Source of the DNA: Notospermus geniculatus
Lineage: Eukaryota > Nemertea > Pilidiophora > Heteronemertea > Lineidae
Reading direction: 5' to 3'
Assembly (NCBI GenBank): GCA_002633025.1
Contig: NMRB01001463.1
Location: 9,546 to 73,545, forward strand
Length of the DNA: 64,000 nucleotides
Positions 55,018 to 64,000 of this stretch are shown piece by piece. Every line of letters begins with the position of its first letter. The stretch's first letter is position 1. Position numbers and translations under genes: made by a program. Under the pieces are notes generated by a model. The model ran no database searches and was not told where the DNA came from. It saw only the letters and a program-made list of their open reading frames with translations.

Positions 55018-55570
55018 TTCTGCTAACAAGTGTGATCCCTGCAGAGTTGCAGCCAGCCTCCGGGGATGGGGAGTTGAAAACCGGATTTCCACTACAGAAA
55101 AGACCATGGTAGCACCAGTATGAATTCCACCTGTCATTCAACAGGACCCAGGAAGTCTGGACCAAAAGCTGAACAAGTGTGATCCCGCGGAGTGGCAACC
55201 AACCTCAGTGGATTGTGATCTGGATTTCCACTAAAGACCCCAGTAACGCTAGTACTAACTCCACCTGTCAGGTGGCGGTCTTAAGCCTAGTTTATACTTC
55301 GACGCAAGACCATCGGCGTCCGACGCCCGATCAAATCTGGACGCCGACTTCGCGGAATTGATTCAGAGTCCAGCGTACTTTAGCGACGGCGACCCGTTAT
55401 GAAACGACTCAAGTAATAACAGCCTCGCGATCGGACGCCGACCAAATCGTACGACGGGGTCAGCGTCGAATGCAAGAACGCACGTCGGTCGCCGGCGGTG
55501 GTCGTGCGTCGAAGTATAAACTAGGCTTTAGTGAGCCAGGACCAGGAGCTAGGAAGTCTGTGGATCAAAG
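55018..55570. repeat. tandem duplication of about 147 bp, second unit split by a MITE
   Basis: AACAAGTGTGATCCC at 55025 recurs at 55172. Both units continue with GGATTTCCACTA, then A(C/A)TCCACCTGTCA and CCAGGA, GGAAGTCTG. In unit 2 the family-7 MITE (55284-55527) separates the CACCTGTCA part from the CCAGGACCAGGAGCTAGGAAG part. Confidence 0.7.
55284..55527. mobile_element. PIF/Harbinger-like MITE, family 7, copy 2
   Basis: The 244-bp element begins AGCCTAGTTTATACTTCGAC and ends GTCGAAGTATAAACTAGGCT, a perfect inverted pair. TTA flanks both ends (55281-55283, 55528-55530). The interior is CpG rich and matches 18161-18375. The ends here are less decayed than those of the other copy, suggesting a younger insertion. 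Confidence 0.92.
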
Positions 55571-56573
55571 GTCCATCAGTGTAGAGCCTGCAGCATCCAT
55601 CTTTCCTGACAGGTGGAAGTGCAGCTGTTTGGGACTGTAATGTATGCTTTTTCCTGCCCCTTGCTGCTCGGTTTGGGTGAGCCAAAATCCTAGGCTACAG
55701 ATTTGGTTCATTTGGAGGGCAGATTCTACAGCAAAAATGCAGACATAACCAGCACTGCTCTGCCACAGACGTCAAATCCAACGGCATCCGCACAAGACCT
55801 GGAGTGTTAGCCCAACGCTAGCCCGTACTGATCTCTGCATCGAAGCCTCTGGCATTCCACTTATCATTCCCTTTGACAGTTGCTGATATACAAACCAAAG
55901 CAAACCTGAGTTCTTATCCCAGTGAAGTGGGCCATTTTTTCACAAGCGTTGCCTCTGGTGGTACCAATGAGTAATACGCCTCTATCGTTTTTGTGCACGG
56001 TAGGAGTTATTTATAATTCATATTGGAAATGGAATGACCAGAATTAGTTCAGTTGCAAAACACTCTGCTGTAAAAAACAACCTACGTGACTTTAGGCCTC
56101 GGCCTAACATACCTAAAAGGCCATGTTTACAAAGATCTCTACGATAATTTGACCGAGAATTTACCAGGGAATACACCATGCGGGTTCAAGGATAGATTTT
56201 AAGTGCCCTTTTAGAAGTGGCTCCAATTGAATTGAAAATGTCTGTTAGTCTGCAACTGAACGATTGTGTTTCACACTTTAGAGTTCGAACAGCATGTTTT
56301 TGTCTCGCAGAATATCATACCTCATTGGTGACAGGTATGTCTACTGAAGGAACGTGAGGTGTATTATACTTTTTCCAAACTGCTGTAAAACATCTGTCAA
56401 CAGAGAACGTTTATTTTCGGCATTTACGATCAGTTGCCCAAGAATGACTCAATCGGAGTTGTGGAGTGATGCAATGACAGGGAATGATTTACTGATGAAA
56501 TTCACGAGGTTGAAATCGACAAGTCACTGGCGATAAAATATTGCGCTTAGCATCAAATACAGCAGTCAGCCGT
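55571..56573. other. non-coding stretch, nothing recognised
   Basis: No supported feature. Confidence 0.4.
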
Positions 56574-56730
56574 GCATATTGCCAAAAGATGGCAGGAAAG
56601 TTCTAGCAAACCCATACACAGGAAAATCCACGTGATTGGTGCTCGATAAAGAATGAATGGGTCCGCTGTATGCATTGAATTGGGCCGTTGTGACACCTAT
56701 TGGTCAACTCACTGACAGCTCCTATTTTTT
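56574..56730. repeat. interspersed repeat, uninterrupted copy
   Basis: It aligns with 23840-23979 plus 24145-24162 (ATTGCCAAAAGATGGCAG, GAATGGGTCC, GAATTGGGCCGT, TATTGGTCAACTCACTGACA). It lacks the family-4 MITE and is thus the empty-site allele of that insertion point in a paralogous repeat. Confidence 0.75.
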
Positions 56731-56764
56731 ATTTAGTTTGGCTGACATATTGGACAGATTTATC

Positions 56765-56905
56765 TCCAGTAGGAGGAAACCGGTGTGCCCGGACAAAAAC
56801 CTCAGTTTCCCTCTCTATCACGTGAAGAATGGTCTGGCTGGGGGTTGAACTTGGAACCTCAGTGGTGATAGGTGTGTAAGTTGCCACTGCACCAATCTGA
56901 CAACT
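56765..56905 (-). repeat. SINE-C copy
   Basis: On the minus strand the head AGATTGGTGCAGTGGCAAC, the B-box-like CAAGTTCAACCCC and the body ending GGTTTCCTCCTACTGG follow SINE-C order. The CATGTGATAGAGAGG block is present as CACGTGATAGAGAGGG. Confidence 0.7.
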
Positions 56906-58874
56906 TGCATGTAATGATCAATTGACCCAAAACAAAAATACATTTATGACAATTTAGGCCTAATTTAGATTTCAGTGTTTTTGAAATATACTAAATAGAG
57001 ACCCGTGTACCAAATACGTCATTATTAGCTCTATAGACAGTGGGCAAATTTAGACTCCAATTCAGTTTCAAAGCTGCAAAAAACGTCATTCCCAAGTTCT
57101 CTTTTCATACCAGACCATGATGCAATTTTGACATTTATCCTGAAGTATGGAAACTGCCCTCAAATTACCTGAACTTTAAGGGGTGCTGTTAGACCAGAAA
57201 TAGCCCAAAACGAACATCATCTGTTGCTATGGTTACCAATTTACATAAGAAGCTAAATAAAGTCGTAGGAAAATATTATGGACAAGATATGCATGGCAAC
57301 GTGCCAGGCTGGATAAATACGTGATTTGTTTGAAGAAAAAAGTCAAAATCAATATTCCAGTCTGTGGGGGAAGATTTTAGATTTCTACTCTTCGCTGTAG
57401 CCACCTGTGGCTCGCCACAAGCAACTCAAGAGAAAATGCTGTATACCGCAAGGTAAAAATGTGTTTTATGATAAATATGCTCTTTGGCCTTGAGAGTTTC
57501 TGGGTCACGACCTTCACATGGCAAAACAACCGAGTTCAAAACACTTTCTCCGCAGTTGACCGCCAAGTAATTACGATTAATTATACCTAAATAGGGATTA
57601 ATTACTGAGCCTGATTAAGTGAGGAAATAATATGATTCGAATGCTGTGTAATGAGTACAAATCGCGACCTACTCGTAGGCCAATGTATTACTATATTGGC
57701 AACATGCCCCACTTCTTGGAAATTCTTTGGAAAAATATGAAACTTTTTGTGTGTGGTGAACGTTTGTTGACAAATTCTTTGCTTCATTACGCGAATGTTG
57801 ATATAATTATTTTCGTCTTGTGTGTATGAAAACAAGAATTCATTAACATCATTTTAAACACATTCATTGTATGAAAGTACATGGGTTGTGAAATTAACCC
57901 TTTTGTTACGATTGACGTTCGGTCAGCATCATCAATTTCGCAAAATAGCCACTGTTAGTGCTATCGGACTTTCGTGGTGGTCGGCCCAGGTCTCTGTAAC
58001 ATTACAATTGCCAACAGAGTGGTATGTAATGCCTTTTACCATTACAGAATTTCTCTGTTAGGCCCTGTTAGTGCCATCGGAGTTTCTTGGCGGTCGGCCC
58101 TGGCTTTGCCACTGGGATCTAGCTCCTCCAACATTATCATATCAAAATCGTCAGTATCAGGACTTTGATTCGAAGATATCAACAGCCTGCTGTGTGGTCA
58201 GCAATGCCGACCATCACCAACAGGAGAAGCTGGACCCCGGCAATGCCAGACCTCTGTTACCTGCGATTTTAGTATATTAAATGTGATGTTGACCCAACGT
58301 CAAAACCCTTTATAAATTTGGCCCTCAAACTCCACAAAGCATAACACACCAGGCGGCAACGAAGAGACACCAAGTCTGCCTCATTATAATCGCAACAATA
58401 TCGAAAGTAAATTATTAACGTATCGTTATGCACAATGAGCATGCAGCACGGAATTTACTACAATTGATTAAAATCATGGTTATTATATCAAATGCACAAA
58501 CAAATATCAAACAGAAATAGAAACGGCTGGTCGAGACTCGGAATTCTCCTCAACTGAACAAAAGAACACCACCTGTGACAAGGACACTCGACATAACAAA
58601 GGTTTCTTTATCATGAATCTACTCAGTTGTTTTTCCACCATTTGATAAGCTTAAACTATCACTTTTTGTAAGGTACTTGACCCCTGAGTGTTTCGAGTGG
58701 TGATATTTTTCTATATGAAAGAAATCCACCTCAGTTTTCAAGATTGGGTGATATTATGTCAAAAAGATATAACTTTTACACATTTCATGATTGATACTGC
58801 AAAGTCATGGGTGGGTGGTAGGGCAATTTCACCTTCCCTACAATATCTCAAGGGTCGTTAGGGTGACGTAGTGA
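56906..58874. other. non-coding stretch with a short repeat
   Basis: 58046-58100 partly repeats 57955-58010 (CTGTTAGTGC(C/T)ATCGGA(G/C)TTTC, GTCGGCCC(A/T)GG), offset about 113 bp, as a local tandem duplication. Nothing else is supported; the stretch is AT rich. Confidence 0.45.
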
Positions 58875-58989
58875 TATATCAGCAGAGGATTTCCTATACC
58901 TTCTCGTGGTTGGTGCGTTATCCTCGTAGGTAGAAGTTCAAGCAACATTTAGAGTGCGATTATTTCGTGGATGGGTGACCGGCGCAAAT
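58875..58989 (+). repeat. 5S-derived SINE, leaderless copy
   Basis: AGAGGATTTCCTATACCTTC, GTGGTTGGTGCGTTATCC, AGAAGTTCAAGCAAC and GTGGATGGGTGACCGGCGC follow the same order as the copy at 59107. The GAAGTT(C)AAGCAAC and GGATGGGTGACCG blocks match animal 5S rRNA. Confidence 0.7.
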
Positions 58990-59106
58990 GATTCATCTGG
59001 CAGACTTTCCCAGTCGAACCTGGAAAGTGTAGTTCACCACTGAGACGCTGAGTGGTGCTAAGTGACTCGAGGATGAATCATATATGTCCGAAGGGGGAGA
59101 TGGTGC

Positions 59107-59255
59107 ATTGAACCCCTTGCAGCTACTATATGGCACGGCTTAACCCACCGGCCATGGAGGATTTCCTTTATGGCCAAGTGGTTAGTACGTTGGCCTTGGA
59201 GCCAGAAGTTAAGCAACGGAGAGTGCGATCAGCACCTGGATGGGTGACTGGCACG
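59107..59255 (+). repeat. 5S-derived SINE with conserved leader
   Basis: The leader TGAACCCCTTGCAGCTACTA, CGGCTTAACCCACCGGCCA leads to TGGAGGATTTCCTTTATGGC, CAAGTGGTTAGTACGTTGGCC, AGAAGTTAAGCAACGGAGAG and GCACCTGGATGGGTGACTGG. The last two blocks correspond to the internal part of 5S rRNA. A real 5S gene would be 120 bp and lack the leader and the tRNA-like CAAGTGGTTAG block. Confidence 0.75.
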
Positions 59256-59969
59256 TATAATACATTGCAATCCTCAATTTATATCTTTCAACAAAATCTA
59301 CAGCAGCACACTCCCTGGAGCCACAGCAAAGCCAAGTTCATCAATTTGCGGGGGTCACATTTTTTCCGAGACGCCCTACATGACGTCCTCTTCAGCTTCA
59401 CGTTTTCAACATCACCTCTGCCAATCAGTAAACATCACCAAGTCCTCCATAGATTACCAGGTGCAGCGCTAATGAATGACCTTCACAGGTACACATCCAG
59501 TAAAAAATCTCCCCAACTGGGACTTCACAACCCCGTACTCCAGAATTTTTCAACTTCATGCCTGCAGTTCCATTCCACAAGCATTTCCTGATTAAATGGA
59601 TTCATTTGGCCCAACGGGGGAAGGCAGGTGATGAGGTTGAGGTGCTGTAGGTAAATTTTTAGTTTTTACACTGCCGGTATACCTCAATGAGGAACTTCAT
59701 AAAGCACTTATCATTTCAAAGCGCTTCACAATATAACCCGTCTGTCATTACAAACTTTCTGGTGAGCTCAAGATAGGTTTCCAGCCCTCACTTTTAAAAT
59801 GTCAAAATGGAGCACCGAGTGCCAAAAATGGCAGCATTATCTCTAAAGACAAGACTGGACAACTGTACTTAATGTACAGTAGGAGGAAACTGCAATGCCG
59901 GGTGTTCAGTTACATTATGAGGGTCATCAACAAAGGACACATTAGCACACCTCTATCAGTGTCGCAGAG
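59256..59969. other. non-coding stretch, nothing recognised
   Basis: TTTCAAAGCGCTTCACAATA to TTTCTGGTGAGCTCAAG (59715-59775) resembles one unit of the 41.4-kb tandem repeat. A plus-strand frame 59130-59591 is read-through of the 5S SINE and is not a gene. Confidence 0.45.
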
Positions 59970-60215
59970 CGTCATGTCTCCCGCTGGAGGCGACGTTACT
60001 GGAATACGACGTTACGTCAGTCATGGAAAAAAATCACCGTGCCGTGACGTTCAAGTCGACGCAAATCGACGTGACGTCACGTAATGTTACCCTCGGGGGT
60101 AACATTACCAGGGTAACATTGCGATACGAGGGCAACATTACGTCGCTGACGTCATTGACGTCGCTAACATGACGTCGCTGGCGAAATGACGCGACGTCAT
60201 GCATGTCATGTAGGC
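59970..60215. repeat. ACGTC-rich block with short inverted repeats
   Basis: About 245 bp with very many GACGT/ACGTC words, including two perfect TGACGTCA (60072, 60147). It has an inverted pair GTAATGTTACC / GGTAACATTAC at 60081-60109 and direct copies of GGGTAACATT/GGGCAACATTA. It is probably part of a DNA element like the other TGACGTCA-bearing MITEs, but the ends are not resolved. Confidence 0.5.
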
Positions 60216-60346
60216 CTAGAGATCCGACGGGAGATTTTCACAATTCGGAGTCCGAATATCAGCGAAATCTCTGTTATTATCACCTTAAACTGACTGTAAT
60301 TGCCTCCAATAAGACTTGTTCACATTGAGAAGACGTGTGCTAAAGC

Positions 60347-60485
60347 AATTGGCGCCCGGTCGGTCGGGTGACATGACGTTTTGCGTCACCCTCGGTGGTG
60401 ATGGTTCCCTTGGCTTTGCCTCGGGAACCATCACCACCTCGGGTGACGCAAAACGTCATGTCACCCGACCGACCGGGCGCCAATT
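60347..60485. repeat. long near-perfect hairpin, 63-bp arms
   Basis: The arms 60347-60409 (AATTGGCGCCCGGTCGGTCG, GGTGACATGACGTTTTGCGT..) and 60423-60485 are complementary except for two mismatches, around a 13-base loop. Pairing continues imperfectly outside the arms (CTAAAGC / GTTTAATG). It is likely the core of a young foldback element. RNA from here could form a long dsRNA stem. Confidence 0.92.
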
Positions 60486-60810
60486 GTTTAATGGCCAGAG
60501 CTGAAAAGGTAATGTTCCAGAAGGCTTTTCCTGATGGTTCTTTGACAATCCGTTTCTCAAAACCGTGCCGAAGATTTTCAAAGGGTTAATATTCATTTGA
60601 GCCACAGATTGAATGAATCATCGTTTAAAATACTTCCTCCCTGATCAATTCACAGTTGTCTATGCCATCATCCTCACCATGAAAAAAAATAGTGCCAATG
60701 GCACTGTGCCCGCTTGGCTTTTTTAGCACAGTGGTGGAAAGAATAAGCCATATCAGAATCCCATACAAGCCATTGACCAAAGCGCACATAGCAGATTTTG
60801 TGAGTTTGGA
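60486..60810. other. non-coding stretch, nothing recognised
   Basis: GTGCCAATGGCAC at 60693-60705 is a short palindrome; otherwise nothing is supported. Confidence 0.4.
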
Positions 60811-61402
60811 TTTGGCCTCCTGGCGGCGAAGTCAAGAATGAGATTTCACCAATACTTCGTCAGGAAGTCACTACTACATAGAGGTAAATACATACAAAGA
60901 TTCAATACAATAGCTCACACGATTATCAAAATATAACCCTTTTAAGTTTTTCACAAAATGCCCCCTACCTACCAAAATAGGAATCGCATCGCACCCGAAA
61001 TCGAAGTTGACCTAGATTTTTTGGTCATAAACACCTGTATGCAATATGACAATGATCCTTCAAAAACTTAAGGCGCTACCCATCTGACAAGGAAAAATTT
61101 GATATTTTCGTTTTGGCCCCCTAGTGGCAAAGTCAAGAATCAGACTGCACCAAAATTTCGTGTGCACGTCACCACATACTAGAGGTACACACATACAAAG
61201 TTTCATCACGATAGCTCAAGCCATTCTCAAAATACAGGCCTTTGAATTTTTTCACAAAATGCCCCCTACTGGCCAAAGTAGGAATTGCATCGCACCCAAA
61301 ATCGAACTTGACCTAGATTTTGTGGTCATACACACCCATATGCAATATGAAAATGATCCGTCAAAAACTGAAGGCGCTATCCATCTGACAAGGGAAAAGT
61401 TT
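60811..61402. repeat. tandem duplication, unit about 301 bp
   Basis: TTTGGCC(T/C)CCT at 60811 and 61112 starts two aligned copies. Both contain CACAAAATGCCCCCTAC, ATCGCATCGCACCC-like, TGACCTAGATTTT, GGTCATA(A/C)ACACC and AAGGCGCTA(C/T)CCATCTGACAAGG. The second ends in an ACGC microsatellite. This style of repeat (unit ending in simple repeats) is common in marine invertebrates, but the family name is not known to me. Confidence 0.85.
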
Positions 61403-61404
61403 AC

Positions 61405-61450
61405 GGACACACGCACGCACGCACGCACGCACGCACTAACGCACGCACGA
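61405..61450. repeat. (ACGC)n microsatellite
   Basis: About ten units of ACGC/GCAC, with one interruption (ACTAACGC), directly after the tandem duplication. Confidence 0.9.
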
Positions 61451-62239
61451 CAGACCACCACTAAAGGCGCCAAGCACAGCATAAGCCCTTTTGGCCTATG
61501 GGCCAAGCGGGCTAAAAACCGAGGCTAACCTCTACGGATTACTGAATTGAACTCCACACCAACGCTGGTCGATTTTCCTCGGTTTTTTTAGATCGAGCTT
61601 GGTAGAATATAATTCTAGATAGATGGTTATTGCACTGGAAGGCTTCAGCCATTTGTTTATTTATGCGTTGGTGAGCACTCAATATTGGACAGCCATGCCA
61701 CGCCACACCACACTGTCTACATGTATATGATGCGTATTACGGCTAGTTGATGGTTGAATTTCTGTACTCTCGCAGAAGGACACGCCTTCATCTGGTAATT
61801 CATCCATAACATTTTTACAGAATACGCAGGGTCGTCTCCACATTTTCTTCCAGGATTTGATTTCCCTCAAAAACAAGATGGAGGCCTATTTATTCCATGA
61901 TATCAACTCCACCCTCAGCGTCCTCTAGCGGCAGGGTATGAGTTGGGCTGTTCATTCGGTATTTCGTTCCCTGGAAGGAATTGTGTGCCGAATTTGAGGT
62001 GTGGTGGAGGGGGATGCGGTGTCTGCCCGCCGAAGGTTTGAGACTGATCGCGCACCCTCCCCCTGCCCTGGAAACATCCGGCTTCTCCCCAATACTCCTA
62101 AGCGAGACGATAGAGGATGCTGAGGATGTGGTTACAACGATCAACCAGAAAAGAATCATTCATCCGAGACATTGTCCTTTACAATTTAGGCCTTGATCAG
62201 TTCTGCGCGAGTGGGTTCTCTACACCTGTGCCTGTCACC
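61451..62239. other. non-coding stretch, nothing recognised
   Basis: No supported feature. Confidence 0.4.
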
Positions 62240-62320
62240 GCTAAGACCCGCTCTTCACATGATAGAGAGGACAATTCTCTTTGACATTGCGGTTTTCTCC
62301 GCCACTACCGGTTGTGTCAA
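62240..62320 (+). repeat. SINE-C body fragment
   Basis: ACATGATAGAGAGGACAATT, CTCTTTGACATTGCGG and TTTTCTCCGCCACTACCGG match the body of SINE-C at 14318 and 63582. The tRNA-like head is too diverged to see. Confidence 0.55.
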
Positions 62321-62901
62321 CCTGACTAGACAGGATTACAAAATAACACCAACTTTTTTGAAATGCCGAATTAAGAACTGAGCACCAAGCTTCAAACGCT
62401 ATCTACCGGCAATAACACAATCGTACAGTGCTAGGCCCAAGTTCTTTATCAGAGGGCACATCCAACTGAAGTTTCACGGCACAGAGATCAGTTCAGGCCG
62501 CATGCAATTTCAAAATGAAACCGCTTTCCACCGATAAATCATCCTTTTACCTGTGGGATCACTTTCTTCCTATTTAAACTCCTCAAAGGTAAAACATGTG
62601 GCTGATTTATCCAAGAAACATGTTGAAATCGGTGTATCGGTTACAAATCTGTGTTAACTGACAGGAAAATGTGGAAAACATGAACCAGACGAGAATTTGT
62701 TTTTTTAAATGTTTTGTTGCCGGAACTGATGCCTCCGTGCTGACAGGTCAGTGACAACCTTCTCCTAGTCTTCCCAATATCTTCCTCCTTTGTTTTTTTT
62801 CGTCCCCACAATTGATCATTTGCAAACATCTGAAGGCTACAGACGAAAGAAAACCGAGGCCTAGTCAGCAAAAAGAATCATTACATGTAAAGAGATGGTG
62901 G
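62321..62901. other. non-coding stretch, nothing recognised
   Basis: No supported feature. If the minus-strand frame at 63188-63490 were genic, this would be its 3' flank. Confidence 0.4.
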
Positions 62902-63198
62902 CCTACTGGTTCTGTATTCGATTTTTCTGTCAGGGCCAACGCTATAGCATTATTGGCCCTGGTAAGTACAGAAGAGGCCATCACAATTTAGCTACTCATG
63001 TTCCTCACTTGGATGGGGTCTTTTACTTGCCCTTGCAAAGAAACAAGGTACAAGGCACCATGGCTTACTGTCCCATGCAACAGACGTGAAGAGCCAGGAA
63101 TGAAATCCCATATGGCCCAGGCTGGATTCGAACCCGGGACCTGCTGCTTGCTGAACGGACGTGATAACCACTCGGCTATCAGGGCTCCTACTGGTTCT
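62902..63198 (-). repeat. SINE-A copy 10 with 10-12 bp target duplication
   Basis: CCTACTGGTTCT occurs at 62902-62913 and 63187-63198. The minus-strand SINE between them has CTGTCAGGGCCAACGCTATA, GTCTTTTACTTGCCCTTGC, B box (complement GGATTCGAACCCG) and head ending TATCAGGGCTCC. One 7-base change (ATCACAATTTAG) is private to this copy. Confidence 0.93.
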
Positions 63199-63490
63199 TG
63201 CAATTTTCACAAGTCGCCTTCCCATGAACTGCGCATTTTTTACAACGCCAGGATTTTTTTTGTACCAACCCATCAACGCATGGTTTGCCACACCATGAAT
63301 TCCGCATATTCTGACTGAAGTCATCACAGCTTACACAAAATGGAGCCCTGTTCAATGCAAAAACAAGCCACGCTGCATCATCACATCCTATAAGTGCCTG
63401 CGGACTTTTTTTGCAGACGATGTAAGTGGCTTCTCTGATTGGTCCAGACACAGACCAGAAGTTGTTTTGCTGGAGAGGTTGATGATCCAA
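63188..63490 (-). CDS. cysteine-rich open frame, unidentified
   Basis: The minus-strand frame of about 100 codons is dense in paired cysteines towards its end: PFCVSCDDF, SWCGKPCVDG, WRCKKCAVHGKATCENC. That spacing suggests zinc binding, as at the C-terminus of some transposases or in RING/PHD-like folds, but I cannot assign a family. The frame stays open further upstream without a clear ATG, so it may be the last exon or a transposon remnant. Its TAG stop lies in the SINE target duplication; the empty site would also have given TAG. Confidence 0.25.
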   Translation of the reverse strand: MDHQPLQQNNFWSVSGPIREATYIVCKKSPQALIGCDDAAWLVFALNRAPFCVSCDDFSQNMRNSWCGKPCVDGLVQKKSWRCKKCAVHGKATCENCKNQ

Positions 63491-63581
63491 AGTGCCCTGA
63501 ATATCTTGATGGCCCTGGAGAGGAGTGCCTGGTGTTTGTTAACCCTTTGAGTGCTGACAGATCTCTGACGAATCTCTTTAG

Positions 63582-63745
63582 GGCTGTCAGAGTGGTGTAG
63601 TGCAAACATCAGCACCTCCACCTCAGGTTTCAAGTTCGATCCCTGGTCGAATCCACCCATCATGTGATAAAGAGTTTGACTCTTCTGCAGTGTAGGTTTT
63701 CTCCGGCCAGTCATTTTCATCCTGAAGGCCTATTGCTGTGCACTT
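63582..63745 (+). repeat. SINE-C copy
   Basis: The head GGGCTGTCAGAGTGGTGTAG (A box), B box AAGTTCGATCCC, body CATGTGATAAAGAGTTTGAC, CTCTTCTGCAGTGTAGG and TTTTCTCCGGCCAG follow the family order. Confidence 0.75.
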
Positions 63746-64000
63746 GGTGTGGTGGATCTAGGGTTTGGAGAAAAGGGTGGCTGTAGCAGCTGTAGCACCA
63801 CAGGCAAATGATGTTACGTCTTCACTGCGTGCCTTCCATGGCGTTGCACGACGTCCAGGGAAGATATGAGGACGGCACGCATGTGATAACACTGCATGTG
63901 GTACACGGATGGGATGCATTGCGGAAGGTTGGTCAATTGTGCAACGTCCTAAATGGTGAGGTTTGCCCAGGTTTATCAGATCTCATGCCCAAACCATTTC
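63746..64000. other. non-coding end of window; possible MITE family-4 end
   Basis: GGTGGATCTAGGGTTTGGAG (63752-63771) resembles the left end of MITE family 4, but no right end is inside the window. No gene seen. Confidence 0.35.

Noticed and set aside
59196-59255. Possible genuine 5S rRNA gene
   Set aside because: Only the internal promoter region matches; the 5' third and the 3' end of 5S are missing and the same fragment recurs in dispersed, diverged copies.
59130-59591. 153-codon plus-strand frame
   Set aside because: It begins inside the 5S-derived SINE and has no recognisable domain.

Overview
The window is animal nuclear DNA, not bacterial. It has no operons and no long intact open frames. 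It does contain a split immunoglobulin-superfamily gene with canonical GT..AG introns, many tRNA- and 5S-derived SINEs, and many short inverted-repeat DNA elements (MITEs). The motif AGGCCTA is frequent by eye. With the repeat style and the Fasciclin-II/NCAM-like gene, this suggests a marine invertebrate (echinoderm, hemichordate, amphioxus or a lophotrochozoan), but I cannot name a species. Three runs of N and two single N bases show it is a draft assembly.

Only one gene is well supported. Four minus-strand exons (6105-6285, 5020-5168, 4654-4800, 4185-4328) join in frame with matching intron phases. They encode two Ig domains, each split by one intron, in the style of NCAM/Fasciclin II. The signal-peptide exon (right) and the later domains (left) are not recognised here. 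Two weaker coding candidates are an exon-like frame at 46394-46596 whose frame resumes beyond two inserted MITEs, and a cysteine-rich frame at 63188-63490 (minus).

The rest is intergenic or intronic sequence dominated by repeats. SINE-A (about 275 bp, tRNA-derived) has ten copies, at 8.3, 11.5, 21.7, 25.4, 27.1, 37.8, 42.2, 44.2, 51.0 and 62.9 kb, several with clear target-site duplications. SINE-B (28.2, 52.5 kb, plus a tail at 7.0 kb), SINE-C (14.3, 22.7, 36.1, 56.8, 62.3, 63.6 kb) and a 5S-rRNA-derived SINE (15.5, 58.9, 59.1 kb) are also present. More than a dozen MITE families are recognisable from their terminal inverted repeats and target duplications (TA, TATA, TTA/TAA, 5 bp, 7-8 bp). 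Several are nested: a pogo-like MITE lies inside a SINE inside a tandem repeat at 21.6-22.4 kb, and two MITEs sit back to back around one shared TATA at 46.6-47.0 kb.

Points worth a second look are: a recurrent 25-bp head duplication in SINE-A; a MITE family with 5-bp target duplications and a natural empty site in the same window; at least eleven perfect TGACGTCA (CRE) octamers, all in or beside inverted-repeat elements; a nuclear-receptor half-site cluster with a perfect DR5 at 29.6 kb; a 63-bp-arm hairpin at 60.35 kb; and a 400-bp near-identical duplication across the third gap that is probably an unmerged haplotype. I found no CRISPR array, no bacterial or viral gene, and no intact transposase or reverse transcriptase.
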